Assembly: GCF_002575655.3 (NCBI RefSeq)
Contig: NC_053037.3
Location: 47,961,242 to 48,025,241, forward strand
Origin: Aegilops tauschii subsp. strangulata
Lineage: Eukaryota > Streptophyta > Magnoliopsida > Poales > Poaceae
Length of the DNA: 64,000 nucleotides
Direction of reading: 5' to 3'
Shown here: in pieces, positions 32,618 through 43,674 of the stretch
Position numbering within the stretch: the stretch's first letter is position 1
How the letters are laid out: every line of letters begins with the position of its first letter
Made by a program: the position numbers and the translations under genes
The notes under the pieces: model-generated
The model's input: only the letters and a program-made list of their open reading frames with translations
Told to the model about the DNA's origin: nothing
The model's database searches: none

Positions 32618-33855
32618 GCCCCAAAGTTTAAGAAACGATAACTTGGGTGTCTTGCCAAACTACAGTTCATATGATGTCGTCTCAACAGATTTTGATGGTG
32701 TCCTATTTAACGTGAATGCAGCCGTCTCTAAAGCATAAACCCAAAACGATAGCAGTAAATCAGTAAGAGACATCATAGGTCGCACCATATCCTATAAAGT
32801 ACGGTTACGACGTTCGGACACACCTTTACGCTGTGGTGTTCCAGGTGGCGTGAGTTGCGAAACTATGCCACATTGTTTCAGATGAAGACCAAACTCGTAG
32901 CTCAAATATTCGCCTCCACGATCAGATCGTAGAAACTTTATTTTCTTGTTACGATGATTTCCACTTCGCTCTAAAATTCTTTGAACTTTTCGAACATTTC
33001 TGACTTATGTTTCATTAAGTAGATATACCCATATTTGCTCAAATCATCTATGAAGATCAGAAAATAACGATACCTGCCACGAGCCTCAACACTCATTGGT
33101 CCGCATGCATTGGTATGTATTATTTCCAATAAGTCAGTAGCTCATTCCTTTTTTCTGGAGAACGGAGTTTTAGTCATCTTGCCCATGAGGCATGGTTCGC
33201 AAGCACCAAGTGATTCATAGTCAAGTGATTCCAAAAGCCCATCAGCATGGAGTTTCTTCATGCGCTTTACACCAATATGACCTAAACGGCAGTGCCACAA
33301 ATAAGTTGCAGTATCATTATCAACTTTGCATCTTTTGGCTTCAATATTATGAACATGTGTATCACCACAATCAAGATTCAACAAAAATAGACCACTCAAC
33401 AAGGGTGCATGCCCATAAAAGGTATTACTCATATAAATAGAACAACTATTTTTCTGTGATTTAAATGAATAACCGTCTCGCATCAAACAAGATCCAGATA
33501 TAATGTTCATGCTCAACACTGGCACCAAATAAAAATTATTCAGGTCTAATACTAATCCCGAAGGTAGATGTAGAGGTAGCGTGCCGACGGCGATCACATC
33601 GACCTTGGAACCATTTCCGACGTGCATTGTCACCTCGTCCTTAGGCAATGTTCGTTTAATCCATAGCCCCTGTTTCGAGTTGCAAATATGAGCAACAGAA
33701 CCAGTATCAAATACCCAGGCGCTACTACGAGCATTAGTAAGGTATACATCAACAACATGTATATCAAATATACCTTTCACTTTGCCATCCTTCTTATCCG
33801 CCAAATACTTGGGGCAGTCCGCTTCCAGTGACCAGTCCCTTTGCAGTAGAAGCAC
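32618..33855 (-). pseudogene. Angela/BARE-type Copia pol fragment: protease, pre-integrase, partial integrase
   Basis: The frame from 33855 shows the end of the gag zinc knuckle (DCPKYLADKKDGK), an aspartic protease site WVFDTGSVAHICNS, and a GAG-pre-integrase zinc finger (LWHCRLGHIGVKR ... CEPC) to a stop at 33142. Further down, broken integrase sequence is legible in other frames to 32618. RT and RNase H are absent: the element is cut off at the junction with the Athila LTR. Confidence 0.88.
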
Positions 33856-34602
33856 TCAGTTTCAGGCTTAGGTCCAGACTTGGGCTTCTTCCCGGGAGTA
33901 GCAACTTGCTTGCTATTCTTCTTGAAGTTCCCCTTCTTCCCTTTGCCCTTTTTCTTGAAACTGGTGGTCTTGTTAACCATCAACACTTGATGTTCCTTCT
34001 TGATTTCTACCTTCGCAGCCTTTAGCATTGCGAAGAGCTCGGGAATCATTTTTGTCATCCCTTGCATATTATAGTTCATCACGAAGCCTTTATAGCTTGG
34101 TGGCAGTGATTGAAGAACTCTGTCAATGACACTATCATCAGGAAGATTAACTCCCAGCTGAGTCAAGTGGTTATGGTACCCAGATATTGTGGGTATGTGT
34201 TCACTGACAGAACTATTCTCCTCCATTTTGCAGCTATAGAACTTGTTGGAGACTTCATATCTCCCAACTCGGGCATTTGCTTGAAATATTAACTTCAACT
34301 CTTGGAACATCTCATATGCTCCATGACGTTCAAAACGGCTTTGAAGTCCGGATTCAAAGCCGTAAAGCATGGCACACTGAACTATTGAGTAGTCATCAAC
34401 ACGCGTCTGTCAGGCATTCACAATGTCTGCAATTGCTGGCGCAGGTGGTACACCTAGAGGTGCTTCCAGGACGTAATTCCTCTGCAGCAATGAGGATAAT
34501 CCTCAAGTTATGGACCCAGCCCGTGTAATTGCTACCATCATCTTTCAACTTAGCCTTCTTTAGGAACGCAATAAAGTTCAAGGGAACGGTAGCACGGGCC
34601 AT
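33777..34602 (-). pseudogene. Angela/BARE-type Copia gag, broken
   Basis: The start MARATVPLNFIAFLKKAKLK at 34602 is typical of BARE/Angela gag. The frame breaks near 34400. It resumes LYGFESGLQSRFERHGAYEM and runs through a basic Lys-rich linker into the zinc knuckle CFYCKGTGHWKR, where a frameshift replaces the last Cys. The 33855 frame carries that Cys on into protease, so the original was one continuous polyprotein. The product would be the capsid/nucleocapsid of virus-like particles. Confidence 0.9.
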
Positions 34603-35193
34603 TGATCTACAACAACCTAGACATGCAAAAACTATCAGGACTAAGTTCATGATAAATTAAAGTTCAATTAATCATATTACACTTAGATAGACATCCCTCT
34701 AGTCATCTAAATGATCACGTGATCCAAATCAACTAAACCATATCCGATCATCACGTGAGATGGAGTAGTTTTCAATGGTGAACATCACTATGTTGATCAT
34801 ATCTACTATATGATTCATGTTCAACCTTTCAATCTTAGTGTTCCGAGGCCATATCTACATATGCTAGGCTCGTCAAGTTTAACCCGAGTATTCTGCACGT
34901 GCAAAACTGGCTTGCACCCGTTGTATGTGAATGTAGAGCTTATCACACCCGATCATCACGTGGTGTCTCGGCACGACGAACTGTAGCAACGGTGCATACT
35001 CAGGGAGAACACTTATACCTTGAAATTTAGTAAGGGATCATCTTATAATGCTACCGCCGTACTAAGCAAAATAAGATGCATAAAAGATAAACATCACATG
35101 CAATCAAAATATGTGACATGATATGGCCATCATCATCTTGTGCTCATGATCTCCATCACCGAAGCATCATCATGATCTCCATCGTCACCGGCT
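34603..35193 (-). mobile_element. Angela/BARE 5' leader, proximal part
   Basis: Untranslated leader between PBS and gag. It continues across the CACTA insertion with 39837-40471; both flanks end in gct. No ORF is expected here. Confidence 0.85.
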
Positions 35194-36361
35194 CACTACT
35201 AGGAAAAAGGCTACTAGCAGCGCGGGTAAAATGGCTACTAGCAGCGCGGGTACCCACGCTACTAGTATCGCGCTACAGCTAATAGTCAGTAGCGCGATAC
35301 TAATAGTAGCGTGTGCCACCCACGCTACTGCTATTACGTACACGCGCTACTACCAATGAAATAGTAGTAGCGTGGGTAAGCAACCAACGCTACTAGTATC
35401 CTATATACTAGTAGCGCTCAATTTCCTCCCCACGCTACTACTAATAATTTAGGAATTAAAAAAATAAAAATTAGATGTAGTATTCATGAATAGTAATACG
35501 TCCAATGCAAAACAAACGAATGTCACTGAACCATCTCAATATTCCATTTAACATGTCACGGAACCATCTCAAGATTCCATTTAACATCACACACACAACC
35601 ATCATCATCATCATCGTAAGGTGGGTACCTTCCCTAGTGGTCTACCACCAACCTAAACAGACCACTTCTCTAGATGTATCTACCTAGGCTCGGAGTTCAG
35701 ACGTCGATGGACTCGAATCCTCCCTCCCCCGGACGGTGGCGTCAAGTACCTCCACCTCGGCGACCTCCGGCGTCGAAATCACCTGGACGATCATCTATGC
35801 AACGTGTCAACCAGGCTCCACGGCGAAGTCCGTCTCCGAGTGGTCGAAGAGCACAGCGCCACCGGGCTGTGCTAGTCAGCGTCAATCACCTCTACGCCCA
35901 CGTCGGGAAAGTGAAAACTTGTTAGTACGCAAATTGCAGCAGTTCAACCAAATAGTACTACCAAACCTGCACGAATAGGGAAAAGAAATTTTCTCGTTCA
36001 CCTAGTTACGTATCAACTATTTAAATAAAAAAATCAGCAACTTCTTCCTGAAATAAAAGCGGTTCTTGCTAACTGCACTTGAAAAGCTTGATAGCATATG
36101 AGATTAAGATATATAAATTTGTGTGGTCACGTCCTTGCATGTTGGAAACAATCATTGGTTAAGATTACACTCTTTTGTAGAGGAAAGAACTTTGGGACAA
36201 TCAACAGCCTTTCACTTGATATCCGCTAGCTACTTTGGATTCAATAAGAAAAGGAACATTTATTTGAACTGAAAAGAACAAGCAGGCAAGCATGCTATCA
36301 ATCTTTTGGCTAGAATTTCACAAAATGCACATGTCAAGTGTACTCTAACAATCGACGTGTC

Positions 36362-37475
36362 CCATCTCCTCATGATTAAGGACCTTAGCTGAGCCGACAA
36401 CATGGAGCAAGATGTAGTCGTTTCCGAGCATGAACCCTTGGCTGTCATCAATGAACCTGCAACATCCATCATGCCCATTGTAAACTATGTTAGTTTCAGA
36501 TAAGAAAAGAACTGAACTCTGAACATATGATGTTATCTAAATCCTTACTTTATGGAGTCAAGATTCCAGGAGATGTCATCGGCAGCAAAAAAAGGAAATA
36601 TATTTCACTGATTTTGGTGTTGCAACAACGTATATACTTTATCACATTATAAGTCCTCACACCATCAACTATGACAAAATCTGAGAGTATAAGTCTGGTT
36701 ACATTCACCCAAGTCCAAACATAAAATTCTGTCCAACATAGTACAGCCCACTTTGATAATTTCATAGGATTTAATATACCAAACGAAACCTGACAAGTGA
36801 TATGTGTTTAAGTATCTACAGAACAGCCTCTAAAATTTTCATGTTGTAACTTTATTTTAATACCACCTCTAACAGGGCCTAATCTCCCATATCAAAATAC
36901 TGTACCCAGGAACATATATTTCGGGACAGCAAACTAAACTGATAGCTGCTCTCAAACCGTACATCCAAACGACACAAATAAATACTCTAAAGAAACCTTG
37001 GAACTTTATCTAAAACTTATGTAAAGGGGCCAACTCAAAGTTCTGAGCCTAGCTAACACATTTTTCAGATATAAGCTTGCTGTCCAGATTTGACAGTTTG
37101 GTTTTTAACTGAACCAAGTTCAGTTTACAGCCAGAGTCACCCCACGATCCAGATTTTCTCTAAAAGGCAACCAACATCTCGCAATATTGCTCATGAATGG
37201 GCTATCATCCCTAACTAATTTGGTTAAACTACATTAATCTACGTGCGGAAAAATAGGAAGAGAGTTAAGGCAAGCAAGTTGTTACGCACCTGTGAACAGT
37301 GTCATTGTTGTGGTCGATCGCGGTATGTCTCTCTCTCTCTCTCTCTCCTGTGAATTTCATCGAGTAACTCAAGAAAATATGCTATTCTGCTACTGCTTAC
37401 CCAAAATATGCTCGCAACTCGACAGCATCTAGAGTAGCTCCCAGGCCTCAACCTGCCAAAAGCAACGATGACCAC
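36362..37475 (-). pseudogene. Exon-like captured host fragments inside the CACTA element
   Basis: On the minus strand, an open block ending in DHNNDTVHR meets a donor (CACAG|GTGCGT, about 37290). Below it, an acceptor (TTGCAG|GTTCAT, about 36455) starts FIDDSQGFMLGNDYILLHVV, which reads on to HEEMGHVDC and a stop at about 36347. The phases join correctly at the Arg codon. A further AG...GT-bounded stretch lies near 37440. These look like the last exons of a captured plant gene with its introns. I do not recognise the gene. Confidence 0.45.
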
Positions 37476-38810
37476 AGTTGAACCACGCATGCATCAATTC
37501 AACAGTACTGCCCTTTTACATTACAATAAACATTGATTTTGGTTCATCACAAGACAAGATAGTGTGTGTTCATAAACGTTGATTTTGAACCTTTGTTTCT
37601 TGAACCTGGGTTACCTGCTGCCAAAGCTTCACTGAAGAATGGTACACTAAAGAACTGAAGCACAGCAGGGCTCACTTAAGTTCAGTTAGCAGATGGCCTG
37701 GATGGGATAAGTGAAGACTGATGGCTACATTGCTGCTGCCGGAGTTGATGCCATCAAACTGGTCTGAAGTTTATGTAGATGAATTTCAGAAAAGCATCTT
37801 CAATACTTGCTTTAGTGTCCATGATATTTTTTTTGTAAAAAATACTGAAACTCTATGTCCCGTACAAAGAGGAGTGCCTACTACTTTCCCTGCTATAGTC
37901 AAAACATAGTTCCATGACCATATCCAGGACTAGTTTTTTCATATCAAACCAATGTGCTCTCTCATTCTCTTTTTGATTAGTAGGATCATATCCATCTATC
38001 CATTGGAAGCATATATTGGCAAAGGTATCATTGTTCCCTTGATAATCTGATCTATGCATCGTGCTTGCTTCTTTTTCTTAAAAAAAGGCAGTAGGCTTCG
38101 TGAGTACCATTGGGAAGGAAATTGCTACATGGGTGCTCTAAGCAGCTCTTGATCCATAGGGAACATCTCTTTTTCTCTCTCCCTCTACCAACAGTGTTAA
38201 AATTAGATTTGCTTCTTGTTTTGTCTGTAATTGACTAGACTGCGGCCTTGTATTCTTTTACTGACCTATTGCTTATTTTTAGATGTATGGTGTCATGGAC
38301 AATGATGCACGTCCTTGTGTGATACTTCCTGTAATTGAAACTGACTTTTACTTCTGAATTAAAATCTTAAGGTTGTGTAATGCAAAAAACATAATCTGCA
38401 TATCAAATTAGTGTGTTTTTCACTACAATGCAGCTGTATTCTACTCCCTTCGTTCCTAAATATTTGTCTTTCTAGAGATTTCAACAAGTGACTACATACG
38501 GAGCAAAATGAGTGAATCTACACTCTAAAATGTGTCTATGTACATCCGTATGTGGTAGTCCATTTGAAATCCTAAAAAGACAAATATTTAGGAACAGAGG
38601 GAGTAACTATTTAATCACTTTGGCATCAACTGACCCTATATTCAGTGTTGAAAGGCTGGATGACTCCCATTATGCTGGCATCATTGTACAAAGGTATCTT
38701 TTATGTGATTCAATCCCAACATTCTATCTCATTTTTCTCAGTACAGCCGATGAACACACTAAAAATGGCAGCGAGCTAAGCCCGTGGATGCGCCTGCTTA
38801 CCAGGTCGTA

Positions 38811-38935
38811 GGTGGCCGGCTCAACGTGGCCGGGGGACCCCTCCTCGCCGGTGTGCAGCAGGGCGCCGCAGCCGTAGCAGCAGGCGACGCCGGAGGGCGT
38901 CTTCTTGGCCAGGCGACCAGATCGAAGCCGGCCTG
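38811..38935 (-). pseudogene. Captured exon resembling the zinc finger of a YqeH/NOA1/BPG2-type GTPase
   Basis: On the minus strand an acceptor (TTGTGCAG, about 38934) and a donor (GACCTG|GTAAGC, about 38812) bound an open exon. It reads [19 protein letters not shown], then [19 protein letters not shown], then PATYDL. The C-C-Y-G-C-G-A-x-L-x-T...PG...TY-L pattern is what I recall from the zinc-finger start of plant circularly permuted GTPases (BPG2/NOA1-like, chloroplast rRNA processing). Upstream, 38961-39250 is GC-rich and could be the transit-peptide exon. Only part of the gene is present, so it is a transduplicated fragment, not a working gene. Confidence 0.5.
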
Positions 38936-39836
38936 CACAAATCCAAGGAATCGGATCAGATCAGATGTGGGGAGGAAGGAAAGCAGAGGGAGGAAGAGGA
39001 ACAAGGCAAGGGGAGGGGAGGGGAGGGGGCCTGACCTGACCTGACCTGCGGCTAGGGTTTCGGGAGAGCTGCAGCGGCGCTCGCTCCCTCCTCTGGCGCT
39101 GCTTGGTCGCGGCAAATGGCGTCAAGGGTTTCGGCAGAGCTGCAGAGGCGCTCCATGGCGGCTTCAAGGGAGAGGCGAGCTCCCTCCTCTGCCGCTGCTT
39201 GGTCTCCTCCGGCTCGCGCGTGCGGGCGCCCGCCGCGGCCACGGCCGCGAGCTACCGCCCCAGGTACACGTCGCCCCGCGTCGGCGCCGCGGGGCCGACC
39301 CCATCCGCCGGAGGAGACGGCGAGGGGGACGGGGCGCTGGGGGAGGCGGCGCGCGCGGGTGGAGAGGGAGAGGGAGGCGGTGGCGGTGGCGGACGGGTGG
39401 TGCTTGGTGGGGACGGCGGGCGGCGGCGCCGGGGACTTGGGAAAAAGGAGAGGAAGAGCGGGCGCCGGGGACGTGGTCAGGCGAGGCGGAGGGGAATTTG
39501 GGCTTGGCCTCCGCGAGCTAATGTGCGTATACATGTGTATGGTTCTATAGTAGTAGCGTTGGGTTTATACCCCAAGCTGCTACTACGGCCTGTCGTGGGA
39601 GGCACGATGAAGACCACATAGTAGTAGCATGGGGTTTATATACCGCGCTACTACTATCAGCTTAGTAGTAGCGTGGGTTTATACCCCGCGCTACTACTAC
39701 TGCTTGTCCCGGTGAGCCCGGTGGAGACCACTTAGTAGTAGTGTCGGTTTATACCCCGCGCTACTATCAACTTAGTAGTAGCGTGGGTTTCTAACAAACA
39801 ACAAAGATTCTGTGTATAGGCTTTTCCCTAGTAGTG

Positions 39837-40455
39837 GCTTGACACCTTGATCTACATCGTAGTATCGTTGTCATCTCGCCAACTATTGCTACTACGACTA
39901 TCGCTACCGTTTAGTGATAAAGTAAAGCAATTACAGGGCGATTGCATTTCATACAATAAAGCGACAACCATATGGCTCCTGCCAGTTGACGATAACTCTG
40001 TTACAAAACATGATCATCTCATACAACAATTTATATCTCATCATGTCTTGACCATATCACATCACAACAAGCCCTGCAAAAACAAGTTAGACGTCCTCTA
40101 CTTTGTTGTTGCAAGTTTTACGTGGCTGCTACGGGCTTCTAGTAAGAACCGTTCTTACCTACGCATCAAAACCACAACGATTTTTCGTCAAGTGTGTTGT
40201 TTTAACCTTCAACAAGGACCGGTCGTAGTCAAACTTGATTCAACCAAAATTGGAGAAACAGACACCCGCCAGCCACCTATGTGCAAAGCACGTCGGTAGA
40301 ACCAGTCTCATGAACGCGGTCATGTAATGTCGGTCCAGGTCGCTTCATCCAACAATACCGCCGGTTCAAAGTAAGACGTTGGTGGTAAGCAGTATGACTA
40401 TTATCGCCCACAACTCTTTGTGTTCTACTCGTGCATGTATCATCTACGGATAGAC
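39837..40455 (-). mobile_element. Angela/BARE 5' leader, distal part next to the PBS
   Basis: On the minus strand it runs from just after the PBS through the long untranslated leader typical of BARE/Angela, to the CACTA insertion site at gct. The open frames here are not coding in the element. Confidence 0.9.
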
Positions 40456-40471
40456 CTGGCTCGGTTGCCAC
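40456..40471 (-). other. Primer-binding site for initiator tRNA-Met (decayed)
   Basis: On the minus strand, directly after the LTR end ..CCCCAACA and one G, the site reads TGGCAACCGAGCC. The canonical Copia PBS is TGGTATCAGAGC, giving 9 of 12 matches. Its position one base from the LTR supports the call. Confidence 0.75.
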
Positions 40472-42204
40472 TGTTGGGGAACGTAGTAATTCAAAAAATT
40501 CCTACGATCACGCAAGATCTATCTAGGAGATGCATAGCAACAAGACGGGAGATTGTGTCCACGTACCCTCGTAGGCCGAAAGCGGAAGCGTTTAGTAACA
40601 CGGTTGATGTAGTCGAACGTCTTCACGATCCAACCGATCCAAGTACCGAACGTACGGCACCTTCGTGTTCAGCACACGTTCAGCACAATGAAGTCCCTTG
40701 TGCTCTTGATCCAGTTGAGGATGAGGGAGAGTTCCGTCAGCACGACGGTGTGGTGATGGTGATGATGAAGTTATCGGCGCAGGGCTTCGCCTAAGCACTA
40801 CGATGATATGACCTAGGTGTTAAACTGTGGAGGGGGGAACCGCACACAGCTAAGAGATTCTCTTGTCCTTTGGGGTGCCCCTTGCCCCCGTATATAAAGG
40901 AGGGAGAGGAGGAGGCCGGCGGCCAGGAGGGGCGCGCCATTGGGGGAGTCGAACTAGGATTCCCAATCCTAGTTGGAGTCCCCTTCCTTTTTCCATGAGG
41001 GGGAGAGAGGGAAGGAGGAGGAGAGGGAGAAGGAAAGAGGGGGGCGCCCACCCCCTCCCAGGTCCAATTCGGACTTGCCATGGGGGGCACGTTGCCACCC
41101 TTGCGGCCCTCCTCTCCTTTCCACTAAGGCCCATGAAGGCCCACTACTTCCCCCGAGGGGTTCCGGTAATCTCCCGGTACTCCGAAAAATGTCTGAACCC
41201 TTCCGAAACCTTTCCAGTGTTCGAACATAACCTTACAATATATCAATATTTATGTCTCGACCATTTCGAGACTCCTCGTCATGTCCGTGATCTCATCCGG
41301 GACTCCAAACAAACTTCGGTCATCAAATGACATAACTCATAATACAAATCGTCATAACCTTAAGCGTGCGGACCCTACGGGTTCGAGAACTATGTAGACA
41401 TGATTGAGACACATCTCCGATCAATAACCAATAGCGGAATCTGGATGCTCATATTGGCTCCTACATATTCTACGAAGATCTTTATCGGTCAAACCGCACA
41501 ACAACCTACGTTGTTCCTTTTGTCATCGGTATGTTACTTGCCCGAGATTCGATCGTCGGTATCATCATACCTAGTTCAATCTCGTTACCGGCAAGTCTCT
41601 TTACTTGTTCTGTAATGCTTAATCCCGTAACTAACTCATTAGTCACATTGCTTGCAAGGCTTATAGTGATGAGCATTACCGAGAGGGCCTAGAGATACCT
41701 CTCCGAAACACGGAGTGACAAATCCTAATCTTGATCTATGCCAACCCAACAAGCACCTTCAGAGACACCTGTAGAGCATCTTTATAATCACCCAGTTACA
41801 TTGTGACTTTTGATAGCACACAAGGTGTTCCTCTGGTATTCGGGAGTTGCATAATCTCATAGTCTGAGGAACATGTATAAGTCATGAAGAAAGCAGTAGC
41901 AATAAAACTGTAGCGATCATAATGCTAAGCTAACGGATGGATCTTTTCCATCACATCATTCTCCTAATTATGTGATCCCGTTTGTCAAATGACAACACGT
42001 GTCTATGGTTAGGAAACATAACCATCTTTGATTAATGAGCTAGTCAAGTAGAGGCATACTAGGGACACTATGTTTTGTCTATGTATTCACACACGTACTA
42101 AGTTTCCGGTTAATACAATTCTAGCATGAATAATAAACATTTATCATTATATAAGGAAATATAAATATAAACTTTATTATTGCCTCTAGGGAATATTTCC
42201 TTCA
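40472..42204 (-). mobile_element. 5' LTR of the Angela/BARE-type Copia element
   Basis: On the plus strand it starts TGTTGGGGAACGTAGTAATT and ends gcctctagggaatatttcct tca. On the minus strand it therefore runs TGAAGGAAATAT to CCCCAACA. The length of 1733 bp and the GTATATAAAGGAGG block at 40890 are typical. No target duplication can be checked because the 3' half of the element has been lost. Confidence 0.92.
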
Positions 42205-43276
42205 GCATACGCAACTACTAAAGATCATTAAGGTAAAACCCAACCATATCATTAAAGTATCAGGTCCCCTTTATCCCATACGTAACAACCCCCTTACTCG
42301 GGTTTATGCTTCTGTCACTCAAGCAACCCACTATAAGAGAATCATGAACGTATTGCAACACCCTACAACTGGAATCCCTCACGCTTGCGCGACATGGAGG
42401 GCACAGGACAGCACCAAAATAAAACATACAACGCATACCAATCTACATCATCAATCAACCCAAAGACAAAGGATATCAAATAAAAACATCATAGGATGGC
42501 AACACATCATTGGATCATAATATGTGGCATAAAGCACCATGTTCAAGTAGGGATTACAGCAGGGTGCGGGAGAGTGGACCGCGTAAAAGTAATGAGGATG
42601 GTGATGATGATGGTGATGTTGATGAAGACGATCACCGCGGCGATGATTCCCCTCCTGATGGCACTCCGGCGCCACAGAGTGAGAGGAGGAGAGGTTCTTC
42701 CCCTTGTGCTTCTTCCTCCATGGCCTCCCCCTGGTTGGGGAGAGGTTCTTCCTCTGGTCCTTGGCCTTCATGGTGATGATGGCCCCTCCGAGATCCTCCC
42801 CCATGGCCTCCGGTGATGATGGCCCCCTCCGGCAGGGTGCCGGAGAGGGCCTTAATTGATTTCTCATGGTTCTGGAGGCTTGCAGCGGTGGAACTTCCGA
42901 TCTCCCTTCTGTTCTGGGGTTTTCTGGATTTATAGGAGGGCTTGGCGTTGGTTTTACGTCAAGGGGCCCCACAGGGAGTCCACGAGGTAGGAGCACCCTC
43001 CTGGGGCGTAGGGCGCCCCCACCCTCGTGGTGGCCTAGGGACTCTCCTCCGGTAGCTTTTCGTTCCATTATTTTTTATATTTTCCAAAAATATTCTCCGT
43101 TGATTTTCAGCGCATTCCGAGAACTTTTATTTTTGCACAAAAACAACACCACGGTAGTTCTGCTGAGAACAGCGTCAGTCCGGGTTAGTTCTAATTAAAT
43201 CATACCAAAATCATGTAAAAATATTATAAACATGGCATGAATACTTCATAAATTATAGATACATTGGAGACGTATC
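42205..43276 (-). mobile_element. Partial LTR of another Gypsy element, interrupted by Angela
   Basis: It ends on the plus strand in atacattggagacgtatca, the reverse of the TGATACGTCTCC terminus of the other Gypsy LTRs. It shares short blocks with them (ccctccggcagggtgccgga at about 42827, gttctggaggcttgcagcgg) but is otherwise a different family. The Angela LTR begins at its left edge, so Angela probably inserted into it and the other half was deleted. Confidence 0.75.
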
Positions 43277-43587
43277 AGGAGCCCACTTAACAGTTCGGTG
43301 GTTCCTATGACTCAAGAAAGAAGAAATGAAACTACGAAGGCAACTATGTCTTCGCGCTACATTGTCTTCAAGCGAATGTCTTCACATGTCATTATCTTCG
43401 ACGTGAATGTCTTCGCAAACCACTAATGTCTTCGTACATTTTTAGGGGTCATCTTCGATGGGTAAACCGAATCAATAGGGACTTCTACCTGTGTTCTCCT
43501 GTGAATCTCACAAACACATCAGTCCCTCAACCAACTTTGCCGTCAATACTCAAAAACCAACTAGGGGTGGCACTAGAAGCACTTACA
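43277..43587 (-). mobile_element. Clipped Maximus/Sirevirus-like Copia LTR fragment
   Basis: It matches 54520-54832 of the complete Sirevirus-like LTR. Shared blocks are tcctatgactcaagaa, gtcttcgcgct, the atttttaggggtc block, cacaaacacat, and the terminal gcactaga(a/t)gcacttaca. The inner part of the LTR is missing at the junction with the Gypsy LTR. Differences from 54520-54832 show it is an older or different copy. Confidence 0.85.
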
Positions 43588-43674
43588 ACTCCAGGTAACC
43601 CGGAAATCATTGAGAGGCTTAGGCGGTGCCATAGAAAAACAAACCCAAATCTTGGACAAAGGCGTAATGCAACT
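43588..43674. other. Short unassigned spacer (87 bp) between two elements
   Basis: This is the only unassigned DNA between the clipped Copia LTR and the second Athila-type element. It has no visible feature. Confidence 0.5.

Larger units (their letters stand above)
35194..39836. mobile_element. CACTA (En/Spm) element inserted in the Angela leader
   Basis: It starts CACTACTAGGAAAAAGGCTA (35194), ends GGCTTTTCCCTAGTAGTG (39836), and is flanked by the 3-bp duplication gct (35191-35193 and 39837-39839). Subterminal repeats with tagtagtagcgtgggtttat-type units lie at both ends (about 35205-35450 and 39548-39795). At 4643 bp it has no recognisable transposase and is non-autonomous. Its interior carries exon-like host DNA. 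Confidence 0.95.

Noticed and set aside
39103..39621. Gly/Arg-rich plus-strand frames at 39.1-39.6 kb
   Set aside because: The GC-rich sequence is open in several frames; the minus strand with splice-like sites is the more plausible sense.
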